From Monarcha castaneiventris obscurior (lineage: Eukaryota; Chordata; Aves; Passeriformes; Monarchidae), in assembly GCA_026261815.1 (NCBI GenBank), contig JAMPIT010000493.1, forward strand, positions 3,427,501 through 3,491,500: a stretch of DNA of 64,000 nt, in the 5' to 3' direction. Shown piece by piece: positions 21,321 to 32,790 of this stretch. A program made the position numbers and the translations under genes. The notes beneath the pieces are model-generated. The model saw only the letters and a list, made by a program, of their open reading frames with translations. It did no database searches and was not told the DNA's origin. Position 1 is the first letter of the stretch. Each line of letters opens with the position of its first letter.

Positions 21321-22339
21321 TTATAATCCCCTCCAAAGACAAAATCTCTGCACATAGAGAGTTCAGAGGCCGCTCTTGGCTGGAGCTGAAACCACAGGGC
21401 AGTTAATTCAGAGCAAATCAGTGTTTTGATCTAATATTCTGCTGATGGTTCTCAAGGCCACCTGTTTATGTTGAATTGGGCTTCACTTTCAGTGGCTCTG
21501 ACAGCCCCACTCCTGGCTAAGTGAGAGGCTTTCAGCACAAATACAGGCATCTCACTCATGAAATTTAATCACAAATTTCCCTCCGAGACATTTCGGTATG
21601 AACAGCCCAGGAGCAGCAAACCACTCCAACACACAAGCAATAACTTGCTCCCTGATGGCTCATTAAAAATGAAGCAGTGCTTAGTTTTATTCCTGCAAGA
21701 ACACATTTTAGCAGACCTCTTATAAAATATACATACAGGTCTGAGCCATGCAAAACCTGGATGGGAGGAGCTGCTGGGGAAGCCGAGTGTCACACCAGCA
21801 GCAAAGGAAATCTCATTTTTGCCCATGAAAGCTCAGTGTGGCCTCTCAGTGCTGGCACATCCAAACGGGGACAAGGTTTGTGCCCCCAGCCCGGCCCCAC
21901 GCTGTGCCAGCTGAGCAGGTAATTCCACACTCAGGCTCCCCAGGAGTGGGTGCCTGCGCTGCTCAGAGCCTGCTCTGAATACTAAACTCTTCATTTCCTT
22001 GTGATTTTCCTTCTGCCGCTTGTAAATACACAGCAGGGGTGTTCTACAAATAGCAGGGAACGTCTCTCCGGTCCCTGTGAAAGCAGAGGTCACGATCCCT
22101 CCTTTGCACAAAGAATTGTGATGCAGAGGGATGAATGAAAACACAAATACCCGCAGATCTGAGGAGCTGACTTTGCAAAAGCTGCTTTTGTACTTCTCAG
22201 AGTACAAAGCCCTTCCCTGCTGCCCCTTGACCGGCGCTCACCAGCCGAGGGATATCCCCTCTCCCAACACAGCCCCGCTTTCCCTGCGTCGCTGGTTTAA
22301 TGCTGAAGTCATAATGCTCAATGTTCTTTATTTCCTTAC
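21321..22339. other. No gene recognised; unique sequence
   Basis: AT-rich at 21321-21760 and mixed thereafter. No repeat or exon recognised. Confidence 0.5.
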
Positions 22340-22393
22340 AGATTCGTAGAATCCTCGAGGCTGGGAGAGACCTCCAAGATCATCAAATCCCAA
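22340..22393 (-). mobile_element. CR1 LINE 3' tail fragment
   Basis: The plus strand carries ATTCGTAGAATCCTCGAGG followed by GAGAGACCTCCAAGATCATC, the reversed CR1 end. Only about 55 bp is recognisable. Confidence 0.75.
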
Positions 22394-22668
22394 CTGTGGC
22401 TGCAGTGAAATCCTTCAGCGGTGCCAGGTTCCCTGAGCACGGTGGGAGAGCCCTGGAACCAAACGTGCAGTGGCCAGGGGAGCCAGCACGACAGAGAGGG
22501 GCTTTAACCACTGAGCCAGGGGGGCTGCGACACCTCAGCCTTGTTTTTGTCACCAGCCCGGCCGGGGGTGGAGGGAGAACCCGGACACCCCACTGTGGGC
22601 AGGGAGAGCCACCCATTCCCTCCAGGGCAGCGCATCGGGGCGGCCCAGGGCACGTGTGTGCAGAGCAA
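22394..22668. other. No gene or repeat recognised
   Basis: GC-rich spacer between a CR1 tail and a 41-bp minisatellite; nothing identifiable. Confidence 0.5.
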
Positions 22669-22806
22669 AAGCATTTCACGCCCTTCTGGAGATTTATTTG
22701 TGAAGGCACAAGCATTTCACACCCTTCTGGAGATTTATTTGTGAAGGCACAAGCATTTCACACCCTTCTGGAGATTTATTTGTGAAGGCACAAGCATTTC
22801 ACGCCC
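22669..22806. repeat. Minisatellite, 41-bp unit, 3.4 copies
   Basis: Units at 22669-22709, 22710-22750 and 22751-22791, each AAGCATTTCACACCCTTCTG then GAGATTTATTTGTGAAGGCAC, with a partial fourth copy to 22806. The first and last copies carry ACG where the middle ones have ACA, so the array is nearly identical internally. Confidence 0.97.
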
Positions 22807-24126
22807 GATGCTGCCACCAGTGCGTCCTGCTGATCCCTTTGTGCCCCCTCACACTCTGTGTTTTGCCTCCAAGGGAGCCAGGGCCTGGCCAGCTGCCACA
22901 GCTCCGGGATCTCATCCCTCCTGGGTGCAGTTCTGCCCAGCTCTGGCCAGCTGGAAACGCTGTGTATCTCATTTGTACAGCCGAGCTCGGGCTGCCTGGC
23001 TGATGGCAGGGACAGCGCTGAAAACAAACATTGTTTTTTTTTCCTTTTTGATAAAAGAAAACATTACCTCTCTGAGATTTACACAGTAGATGGAGCATAA
23101 ACCTGAATTATCTCCCTCCTCTCTTTCTCCAGGGAGCAGATAATAGGTGGATGTATCCATCCCTCTGCTTTGTTCCACGTCGCCCAGCTTGGCAGCGTTT
23201 CGGTTGCTATTAAACCACGCTCACCCCCCTTGACATTTAAAGGGCTGTTGTTTGATTGCTGTCACAGTCCTGTACGTGGATCCTTCAACCAATTCCCTCC
23301 TCCTCTTCCCACCAGTGATGGATTTTCTCGTTTATTCCAGAGTAATTTGGTTTCCTCATGCTGCACTCCAGCAGAAAGCTTTTGCTGTCAGACGTGGGGT
23401 TTGCTGCTTGCCCACGGTGCCACGTCACACCCGAGCAGCTCCAGCCAAACTGGAGCTGCCCTGGCTTTCAGCAGCGTTAGGAAAACTGAGCAGCACGTGG
23501 ATCTGGGAGCCTGCTCCTGCCAGGGTGGGATCCTCCTGCCTTCGGGGTCACTGCTGCGCTGTGGGATGTGTCAGATCCCAGTGATTCCCAATGGGGCCAT
23601 CGGCTTCCACAGCTGATCCGTGCAATATCCCGTGGGATGAGCGCACACTGGCTCCACGGTGAGGAGCACCTGGTGCCTGAGGGCGGGGAGTGGAGCCTTT
23701 CTGCCCCTTTGGGAGCAAAGTGTGGGATGCACCATCAGCTCCAGGGTTTGCAGCTCAGCCACCGGGGGAGAACAGAGCGGAGTGTTTGCCACCAGAGCTT
23801 TTCCAGATGACCTGCAAATGACAAAGCATTTCAGGGCATCAGGTCCTTAAAATCCCTTTGGGCTTCTCTGGGTGCTCCTCTTGGCAGGGTCAGAAAGGCT
23901 GAGGGTGGCACCCAGCTCTGCCAGTTGTACCCGAAATTCTTGTGGAGTTCAACAGGTAAAAGCAGGCAAACTTACCGGAGACTTTGAAACAAAGCTGAGC
24001 CCTCGGCCCGTGCATGTTTGTACTCTGGGTATCTCTGATGTGAAAAGCTGGCTCTGTACATGCTCCTGGCCTGCTCCCACCACACAAACTCCTGCTTCTC
24101 CCAGGGCTGCTCACACTGAGGGACTT
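22807..24126. other. No gene recognised; unique sequence
   Basis: Mixed composition. An AT-rich pocket at about 23020-23160 with a T-run at 23034 could be regulatory. No exon or repeat family seen. Confidence 0.5.
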
Positions 24127-24605
24127 CAGAGAATCATGGAATTGTTAAGCTTGGAAGAGACCTCTAAGATCACGGAGTCCAACCATTAACCCCAGCACCT
24201 CTGTGTTCGCCACTGAAACATCCCCAAGTGCCACATCCACGCACCTCTTAAATCCCTCCAGGGATGGTGACACCCCTCCATCCTGGGCAGTCTGTTCCAG
24301 GACTTGACAGCTCTTTCAGTGAAGAAATTTTCCATAACAGCCAATCTAAACCTCCTCTGGTGCAGCTTGAGGCCATTTCCTCTCCTCCTGTCCCTGTTCC
24401 CTGGGAGCAGAGCCCGACCCCCCCCGGGCTGCCCCCTCCTGTCAGGGACTTGTGCAGAGCCACAAGGTCCCCCCTGAGCCTCCTTTTCTCCAGGCTGAGC
24501 CCCCCCAGCTCCCTCTCATGAGACTCGTGGCTGCAGACCCTTCCCCAGCTCCATTGGCCCTCTCTGGACACACTCCAGCCCCTCAATGTCCTTTCTGTAG
24601 TGACC
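24127..24605 (-). mobile_element. CR1 LINE fragment, about 480 bp
   Basis: Reversed CR1: CAGAGAATCATGGAATTG, TCACGGAGTCCAACCATTAA, CTCCAGGGATGGTGAC, CAATCTAAACCTCCTCTGG, CTCCAGGCTGAGC and CTCTGGACACACTCCAG, to CTTTCTGTAGTGA. This is the longest CR1 in the window and includes the end of the reverse-transcriptase region, broken by substitutions. Confidence 0.96.
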
Positions 24606-27549
24606 ATCCTGTGGTGTCCCTGGTTCCTAGCGACCATCGATGTGCTCCAGTTCCTGCTGCTGCCTTGGAAATGGGCTGTGAGCTACCCTGGCCCTTCTCA
24701 CACATGGAAAACACCTCCAGCAGAGACCAAAAAGCAGGTGTCCCCCTCGGGGAAAGAGTGCCATGGCTGCTCATGTCACCTGAGCCCAAGGTACTCGGAG
24801 AGCACACGGCCCTCCCACCACGGTGACGAGCTGAAAGCTCAGGGATCTCTGCCTTCACCTGAAAAACAAAGTGAACATTCCCTGCTCCACAGAGCTGTTG
24901 TATCTAGAGTTACTCCCATCAGCATCTCCTCTGTCCCCAGTCCCCTGCTGCAGAGAAGGTTGAAGAGGTTTGTGTACGTAATAATTCATTATTCAAACAC
25001 GCTTGTAGAGAAACATCCCTGACCAAATCTAGCTGTGCTGGGGAAAGATGTTTTCTCTCTGAGACATTTGTCACTGTCCCCAGCTGGAGGTTCCTCTCCC
25101 AACAGCTGGGCAGTTTGTGTGCACCAGCCAGTGCAGCCAGCTGGGCTGGTGTTCTCCACTCTGCAGATGACAAATCTGAGAGCTGGTGACCTGCTGAGGA
25201 GCGCTGCAGTGGCCAGGCGTGTGCTGATTGCAGCCCGGCCACACTGCTGCCTCCCACCTCCCAGGGGCTTTTTTTTGAAGAATAACTCGTTGTGGCAACA
25301 TTTCTCCCAGATCCAGCTCTGCATGGCTGTGCTCCCCTTGCATTAGCTGTGCCAGCTGTGGTTTGTCCTCTCCACAAGCCAGCAGCAGGCACCGTGTCAT
25401 GGAGCTGGACAAACTTCTCAGGCTGTGCCCAGCTGTGCCCACCCTGAGCTCCTCTGCTGCCAGGCACATGAATTGTGTGCCCAGCAGCATCCTCAGGCCT
25501 CTCCACAGAGCTGGAACACGCCCCAGAGTGGGCTGGGGAGTCCTCCCCAAACCAGCACGCCTGCAAGGGCAGCACCGTCCGTGCCACTTGGGATCTCTGA
25601 GGAGACATTTCCCGGCTCTGTGCATGCCTGCAGGATGTCCCTCAGCACCAGCAGCCCCTCAGCTGCTCCTCCCATGACACCTGTGGGATGGGGACGGCTC
25701 TGGGCTGGCAGTGAGGTGTTCAGCGGGTCTGCACTTCGGGGTAAATGTCCATTTCCAGCCACAGCAGAGCCCGAGCAGGAGGAAGGCTGGGCAGGGCAGA
25801 GGTGGCTCAGTGAAGAACCACAGCGATGTCCTCTATTCTGTGCTCAGGCAGCTGCACTCTAAAACACTCCAAAGCACGTGGGAGCTCCCTGGCCCCTTCA
25901 GAGAGAGGCCAAGGCGCAGCCAGAGCTCTGGTTGCTGAAATTACCCCAAGGAAATGCCTCTGTGTTGTATCCCGGGGATCAGCACTGAGGTGGTTTGCTC
26001 TGATCAGCACTGAGATGGTTTGCTCTGGCACCCACATCCCTAAAGGTCCCGCAGCCCCAGCCAGGCATTGGTACCGCTCACTGAGCCCCCACACCCCCGG
26101 CTGCCTCCCCACCACCCCAAAATCTGCTTAACAGGGCCACAGATGCACGGGAGATGCTTCCAACACAGACGTCAAGGATGAGTTGGTGCCCTTTGCAATC
26201 TCCTTCTGCTGCATTCCTATAGAGTGCGGCCAATTTGCATAATAAACATGAGCTATAAATGTCAAAATTGGCCACATCCATATCTTATTTTCACTTCAGA
26301 CTCTGAGTGCATCTTTTTGACTCTAACTTGCCTTTGCAAATAGCTGCAGCCTGGCACTCTGTGGCTGCTGCCTTCCAGGATCTGTGGGGCTGGGCTCCCA
26401 GAGCCCCACATCCAACGTCCTTAGGCCACCCCAGAGCTCCTGCCTTCCCTGCAGGTGCAATTTCAGTGCCTCTGCCACTGCTGCCCGGCAAAGTGGGCCC
26501 AGTGAGGAGAGGAAAGTGCTGAGCCAGGAGCCAGAGCTGTACAGCAGCCTGGGGAGGTGGATGGGCTCTTCTGCGTGCCAGGAGGGAAACTGGGGCAGCA
26601 CCAGCCGGGGCCCTGGCTCTCCACAGAGGATCCACGCTGCAGATCCGGGTCCCCAGTGCCACCCTGGCTTTGCACCGTTTCTTGTCAAGTGCCACGGGCG
26701 TGGAAACACGTGGATGGTGTTTTCACAGGTGCAGGGTGAGCAGAGGCTTCAAATCCCGGCATCTTCCAGGCTTACCCGGGCACTCCATCCCTCCTCCAGC
26801 TGAGCTGGGGGTAAACCCCACACAAATCCTATATAAACCCACCTGGGACGGCCCCACTGCCTGCATCCCACGGCTCCTGCGGGACACATTGGAGCCTTGT
26901 TACCTAAATGTTCCCAGCTCCCTACAGCGCCGCTCTTCATTGCACTCTTCAAATGCAAATGAGGATTTGCAGGAAACCATTTGATTCACAGGTTCATCCT
27001 TTATTTTGGCAGATAGCATCAGTTAAACGCCTGCTTATTTCTGCTTTCTGAGAACAATATAAACCACTTAAGTACACATGCAAGATAGACCGAGCCCTAA
27101 GTGCTTATGAGCTGTTTGATTTACCGAGGTGTCTTTATCTTTGCCGAGTATCTCGCGAAGTCATTTATTATTTAGCAGTAAATTAAAGTGGAGGGTCTGT
27201 GATTTTCAACAACAGAAATTAATATCCCAGCGCTCCTTTGTACCATATATATCTGTGATTTACAGCGCTGGAACCGGCCAGACAGCGCTGCAAGAGCATC
27301 CGTTTCCTTTCTCCCTTGTTACCTGCTGATCACTGCTGCGTAGCAGGAATAAAAAATGGACTGGCAGGAGAGACACTCCGACAGGAAAGGGTACTTTTAA
27401 ATTAAAAGTCCAGTTTTTGTGCCTGTCAAGGGGGGCCCTTTGCTTCCCCCTGCCCTCCTGCACACATCACTTGTGGGTAATACAGGGAACAGGCAGCAAT
27501 TTCGCCTTGAGACAGCTGGGTTTTAACCTCACTGGTTCTGTGCTTGGCG
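24606..27549. other. No gene recognised; candidate regulatory AT-rich blocks
   Basis: 24606-26120 is GC-rich and featureless. 26150-26350 and 26930-27330 are AT-rich, unique and unlike their surroundings; the second contains a perfect octamer at 26953. These are candidate conserved non-coding elements. Confidence 0.5.
26953..26960 (+). promoter_or_regulatory. Octamer motif ATGCAAAT
   Basis: A perfect POU/octamer site at the edge of the AT-rich unique block 26930-27330. Assigned by motif only. Confidence 0.35.
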
Positions 27550-27576
27550 AATAATAATAATAATAATAATAATAAT
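27550..27576. repeat. Microsatellite (AAT)9
   Basis: An uninterrupted AAT run of nine units, likely length-polymorphic. Confidence 0.95.
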
Positions 27577-27658
27577 GCAGTACCTGCAAGCCTCAGTAAC
27601 ACGTGCTGTGGTGTGATTTTCCCACCTGTTTGCAGTGGAGGGGTGGCCAGGCATGGTA

Positions 27659-27936
27659 CAGAATCAGAATTCCAGAACAGTCAGGGTTGGAAGGGCCCTC
27701 TGGAGATCACCCAGCCCACCCCTGCTGCCAAGGCAGGGTGCCCTGGAGCAGGGGACATGGAAGCACATCCAGGTGGGTTTAGAATGTCCCCAGTGTTGGA
27801 GACTCCACGCCCTCCCTGGGCAGCTGCTCCAGGGCTCTCCTACCCTCCATGGAGAGCAGTTCTTCCTCATGTTGAGGTGGGACTTCTTGTGTTTCAGCTC
27901 ATGGCCTGTGCTCCTTGTCCTGTCACTGGGCACCAC
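27659..27936 (-). mobile_element. CR1 LINE fragment, interrupted by an LTR
   Basis: Reversed CR1: CAGAATCAGAATTCCAGAAC, GGGTTGGAAGGGCCCTCTGG, CCTGGGCAGCTGCTCCAGGG and CTCCTTGTCCTGTCACTGGG. It stops at CACCAC (27931-27936), where a solo LTR begins, and resumes at 28548. Confidence 0.93.
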
Positions 27937-28547
27937 TGTTGGGGAAGATGAAATAGGAAAGCCTTATAAATATGATTGCCTGGCAAAAGGTGCTGAGAAT
28001 ATGGAAACTATAAGTGAGATTGAAATGAAAACAAGCTTTGAGTTACCAAATCCCAGTTACTGAACAACTGGAAAACAATGGTGTGGCCGGCTGAAGGTAA
28101 TCCCCTTTGATTGAACAATGCCCTCTGCTTGCAGACAGGTCCAAGGGTCAGAGCAGACCCTACAACTTGGCAGAAGGGTCCAAAAAGTAGATTTTAGAGT
28201 TTAAAATATAACACAGCATGGTAATGCAATGATTCTTATAGGCTGTATGTAAATGTTATAGGGTTTGTGGCTTATACCAGATTGGTTGATGAAAATCAGA
28301 ATATTCAACACAGATGATGATTTATTGTATTGTAAATGGGAACTGCTGTCACTTCTACATACCTCTCTACTTTTTCTTTACTCTCTCTCTCTTACTTCTC
28401 TGACCTGCTTCAAGCTGCGTGGGGCAGCTCCTAGCAGGTCCCCTGCACACGCCCTCAGCAATAAACCTCATGCTCTAAAACCTAACTCCAGAGATCTCTT
28501 GTCTCCATCTGTCCCGACCATCCGAAACCCAGCACCAGATCCTTACA
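27937..28547 (+). mobile_element. Solo LTR of an avian endogenous retrovirus (611 bp)
   Basis: Starts TGTTGGGGAAGATG and ends CCAGATCCTTACA, so it has TG...CA ends. A polyadenylation signal AATAAA at 28460-28465 near the 3' end sets plus orientation, leaving a U5 of roughly 60-70 bp. It is inserted in a CR1, with CACCAC at 27931-27936 and CAGCAC at 28548-28553 as a 6-bp target duplication with one mismatch. A 6-bp duplication suggests the ERVK (class II) group. No gag, pol or env sequence flanks it, so it is a recombined solo LTR. Confidence 0.88.
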
Positions 28548-28583
28548 CAGCACTGAGCAGAATCTGGCCCCTTCCTCTGCACC
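28548..28583 (-). mobile_element. CR1 LINE fragment (continuation after LTR)
   Basis: After the duplicated CAGCAC the CR1 resumes with TGAGCAGAATCTGGCCCC, in register with the part ending at 27936. Confidence 0.88.
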
Positions 28584-31500
28584 ATCCCCAGCAGAGCTGG
28601 AGCAAGAGTGGCCGTGCAGAGACACAAGCAAGGACTGAGCTCTTCCTTCTGGGCTCCATGGGCTCACAAAGCTCGTGGGTGACTTTAGGGACAAGGCTGG
28701 GGGTGTCACGTTGGAGAACAGCAATCCCTGGAGCTCCCAGCCCTTCCTCTGGGTCTGTGCCAGCTCGCCACCAGCAGCCTGGTGCCAGGTTCAAGAGCAA
28801 TAACATGGCCAGAAGGTTTTATGGGCTGTGTCGGGCTCAGGCTGACACAAAGCAGCCAATAATTTATAGCAGCCTCATGTACTACAAAGGCAAAACATGT
28901 CCCTCTTGGATGGAGCTCTGTGAGCTGGGGGGATAAATCAGCTCCAGCAGGGAGCAAAGATGAGAAAAGCAGGAAAAAGACCCAAAATGTTCTACTTGGA
29001 TTCTTCAGAAGGAGGAGAGAGAAGGGGCCCTGCAAATGCCCTCCTGGTGGGGCTTGTGTGGGCTGGCCTGAGCAGGCACTGAGGCTGGGCTGGGGTTTCT
29101 GAGCCCTGCCTGGACACCTCCAACATCTCCTTCAGCACCTTCTGTCCGTGCCCATCCTCCTGGAGCCTGCCTGGGCTGCAGAACAAGGAGGTTTTGTCCC
29201 CCAGAGCCGTGCCCCTGGAGCCCTGGGTGGTGGCAGGGCTGCCCTCACCAGCCACTCCTGATTCCTGCCACAGCCCAGTCCTCAGGCCTGGCACAGGGCT
29301 TGTGCTTTTGGCCAACAAATCCATCTTCTGGGATAATCCCGGGAAACTCAGCGCTACCTTAGATGCTGCCAGCAGGGACAGCACCCGTGGGCCCTGTGGA
29401 TGCTCTGTGCAAGCACCACCTCAACCCACACAGAGCAGCACAACCCAACCCCCAGCACCTACAGAGGGGTTTCACTGCCCCAGTGGCCGAGGTTTCCTCA
29501 CACCAGGACCAGGGCCACTCTTACCTTGATGCTCTGTGGTGCTCTGCCATGGGGGCCGGGCTCCCTGGCCTGCTGATCCCTCATTTCCACCACGGTCCCC
29601 CAGGCTGGATCACTCCCAAATTGTATGTGTGCCCTTCAATTTCTCAGCTAAATTAAGAGAGTCGTTTGTCTTGCAGCCAACCAGATAAAAACATGGAAAG
29701 GCATCAGGAAACTCAGCCTGTAACAAGTCACGCTTTCCCTCTCTCTTCTCCTCAATGTGGAGAAATTTCCAAGGAGAAAACCGTGGCAGCGTTATTTGTC
29801 TTTGTTTTGGGGAAGAAAAGCAAGCTGATTAAAAGCAAACATAAAGCAAGAGCTGTGGAGTCCCAGAGGCTCCCTTGCAGGAGTTCAAAGGAAAAGAACC
29901 GATAAAAAACTGGAAGCGTTACAGCAAGACACTGAAGCTTTGAAGGCCGTATCAGTTATGGATGAATTAAAACACACAATAATTAGCACCAAAAGCTACA
30001 ATACCTGAGGAGATGAGGAAAATCGGTTTCTTCATGCTCATCAAGCCCTTTCCAGGGATGCTCCTGCCAGGATGGGTTTAGGGGCCAGGCTCTGTGTTGT
30101 TGCTGGCAGTGTCTGCACGTGGAGGCTGTTTCAGGGTTATCACCAGGACACATGCTGCTGCCTGCGTGCCTTGGGACTGCAGCCCAGCCTGGGAGCCCTG
30201 CCCGCAGCAGGGATGGGACAGCAGCCCCTGTGCTCCTCCCAGGAACTCTGCCAATCCCCAGGATGATGAGACCTGGAGGTGGAGATAAGGATGGAGGATA
30301 AAGCTCCTCCAGGAGCCTTGGGAGGCACCTGAAGTTTAGCTGCTCGGCGTCTGCCAGCTGGAGATTACAGGCTTTTATTTTCTTCTTTCCAGGGGCAAGA
30401 GAAAAAAACAGGAAAAAAGCCCATCCTGCATGCAAAGCAAGATGCTCAAATAAATATCACGGCTGTGTTATCCCATTAAAAAAGCATTTAGCTTCGAGCT
30501 TTGAACACCTTGAGCCACAGGATGCCAGGCTCTGGCTGTAGTGGGCCAGGGGGATCAGCGCCTGCCAGCTGCTCTTGGCTCCTGCCTCCTTGGCAAACCA
30601 TTTCCTCCTAGGGCAGAAATTATTTAACAGAGCCACTCTGGGCAGCTACAGACCTGCCCAGGAGTTAATTCACTTGAAAATCAACAAATTAGATTAGGTA
30701 CCCTGTAGATCAGGGGTCCTGAGAAGGGAATTCTCCAAGAGTTCCACCTTTCCCTTTGGAGTCGGGGTCAGGCTCCCCTTGCTCTGCCCCTTCACCGTGG
30801 AGCTGGGAACGGAGCTTTTGAGCTGCTAATTCCCTTCCTGGTGCTGCAGAAAAGGGATGGCTGGACCATTGTGCTCTGATGGTCCTCCCAGGCCAGAGAA
30901 TCGACCCAAACTCCAGCAGATAAATGGGGAGGAAGCGCTTCCCTGTGAGCACACACAACACTGGGGCAGCGATAAGGGGAGAAGCAAAAAGCCCAGGGAG
31001 ATCCCTATCAAATGATGTGTTCCTGTTCAAGCGATTCTGAGGCTGTGCCGGGCTCCGTGGCACTTTGGGAGGGAAATTCAGAACAGTGATTACAGAAAAT
31101 TCTGTTTGCACCACAACTAAGTTAATCAAGTTGCTTTTTTTTTGGAGGAGGAGGAGGTAAAATGAGGCAGCAAGGGCCAGCTCCAGCCCTTCCACCTGTG
31201 TGGGTGCTGAGGGTGGGCTGCACTGCTGGCTGCAGCAGCTCAGGTTTTACAAACTGGGTTTGCAGGTGCATCCCTTGTCCTTGGCAGGGTGACAGAGCAG
31301 GGGATGTGTCACCCACCTCCATGGAGAGAAACCCCCTCTGTGGAGCCCCTCCACCCTCAACATCCCCAGCTCTTCACAGGTCCCCCTCCTGCTACTTCTT
31401 CTTCTTCTTTATTCCCCCCCTCCCATTTTTCACGTTTTATCTCAATTTGAGCAGATCAAAGCTGACCCACGCTGCCAAAATTTTCCTTCCTTTAGATGGG

Positions 31501-32032
31501 AAAGATGTGAGAAACCCTCATGACTGATGCCTCCAGTAGCACGTTTCAAACCCTCCCTTGCTCGGCCGTGCTCCCACTGCTGAGGAGCTGGGAAAAGGGC
31601 AGCACAGCAGGCAAACTGCAGCCAGCAGGGGCTTGCTGTGATATTAAAAAAGCTCTGGACCAAGTGTTTTCGTCCTGGACCATAAATTTAAAAAGCCTTT
31701 TCAGCCTGGAATATTTAAGCCTCCTGCGGAGTTCCTCAGATTAGCAGCCATCCTTCGCACCAGAGAGGTTGTGACTTCTCCCATCCTTTCCCCCTAACCT
31801 TAGGAGAAGAGGGCTGAATCCGGCAGGCCCGGGGCTCAAAGCCGTGCACCCCCTCCCCACTCACTGTCCCCATCGGCAGGGCCAGGGTGGTGGCAGGGAC
31901 GGCGTTTCCGAGGTGCCTCACACGGATTGTGCAGGGGGGCTTTCCCCGGGGGAGGTGACATCGCCCCGAGGGTGGGAGCCCGCAGGAGATGCTGAGCCCT
32001 CCCTGCGGCTCCAGCTCCGAGCGCCTCGGCTG
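28584..32032. other. No gene recognised; GC-rich with AT-rich unique pockets
   Basis: AT-rich unique pockets occur at 29640-30010, 30340-30510 and 31620-31760. The rest is GC-rich. No splice-supported exon is seen. From about 31940 CpG content rises for roughly 300 bp around the CTCF-like cluster. Confidence 0.5.
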
Positions 32033-32047
32033 CCGCTAGATGTCAGC
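32033..32047 (+). promoter_or_regulatory. CTCF-like motif CCGCTAGATGTCAGC
   Basis: Matches 13 of 15 positions of the CTCF consensus CCASYAGRKGGCRSY. It lies about 220 bp from a tandem array whose units also carry a CTCF-like core on the same strand. Confidence 0.45.
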
Positions 32048-32250
32048 GGAGACCGGAGCTGGGCACGGCTCGGCAAGGCAAGGAGGGTCCTTGGCTATGG
32101 GCATCCCGCTCTGGGCATCCCGCTCTGGGCATCCCTTCCTGCAGCGCTGGGCACAGCTCGTGTGAGCCGCCACCTCCGGGCACTGCTGCGGAGCTCTCCC
32201 CACACGTCCGGAGAAGGGTTCAGGGGTCCCGGCTCCCCATCCCTGGCCCT

Positions 32251-32325
32251 GAGCAGGGGGCATCCTTCATCCGAGCAGGGGGCATCCTTCATCCGAGCAG
32301 GGGGCAGCCTTCATCCGAGCAGGCA
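32251..32325 (+). repeat. 22-bp tandem repeat carrying CTCF-like cores
   Basis: Units GAGCAGGGGGCATCCTTCAT-CC at 32251-32272, 32273-32294 and 32295-32316, plus a partial fourth. Units 2 and 3, read with the preceding C, give CGAGCAGGGGGCA, matching 12 of 13 positions of CCASYAGRKGGCR; unit 1 matches 11. A 15-bp TCTGGGCATCCCGC repeat (about three copies) lies nearby at 32096-32135. Confidence 0.85.
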
Positions 32326-32514
32326 ACTGCTCCTGGTTCGGCGATAAACGGGGCGTGAGAACAGCAAGGGAAAGAAATCGGGCCCTTTCTCTGTAGGGTG
32401 TGCAAGGGGATCACCCTGTGGCGTGGAGAGAGCTGTGGGGTCAGCTGTGCCCCATGCATGAGCTCTGCACTGTCCCCAGAATCCTGTCACCAGCAAGAAT
32501 GCATTGGACATTTA
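32326..32514. other. Spacer, nothing recognised
   Basis: Short unique spacer between two tandem arrays. Confidence 0.5.
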
Positions 32515-32790
32515 ACCTCCCCCTAAAATCATCCAGCCCTTCCCACCCCATTTCACATCCCCCTAAAATCATCCAGCCCTCCCCACCCCGTTTCACATCC
32601 CCCTAAAATCATCCACCCCTTCCCACCCCGTTTCACCTCCCCCTAAAATCATCCACCCCTTCCCACCCCAACTGTTTTACATCCCCCTAAAATCATCCAG
32701 CTCTTCCCACACCAACTCTTTAACACCTTCCTAGAATCACCCACCCCTTCCCACCCCAACACTTTAACACCCCCGTAAAATCCCCCCAGC
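32515..32790. repeat. Minisatellite, 40-bp unit, about 6.5 copies
   Basis: Units of ACCTCCCCCTAAAATCATCC followed by AGCCCTTCCCACCCCRTTTC. The first three (32515-32554, 32555-32594, 32595-32634) are exactly 40 bp; later ones carry small insertions such as AACTG and diverge toward 32790, suggesting growth from the left end. Confidence 0.95.

Noticed and set aside
29132..29152. Possible REST/NRSF site (TTCAGCACC)
   Set aside because: Only the left half-site is present; the right half does not match GGACAGC.
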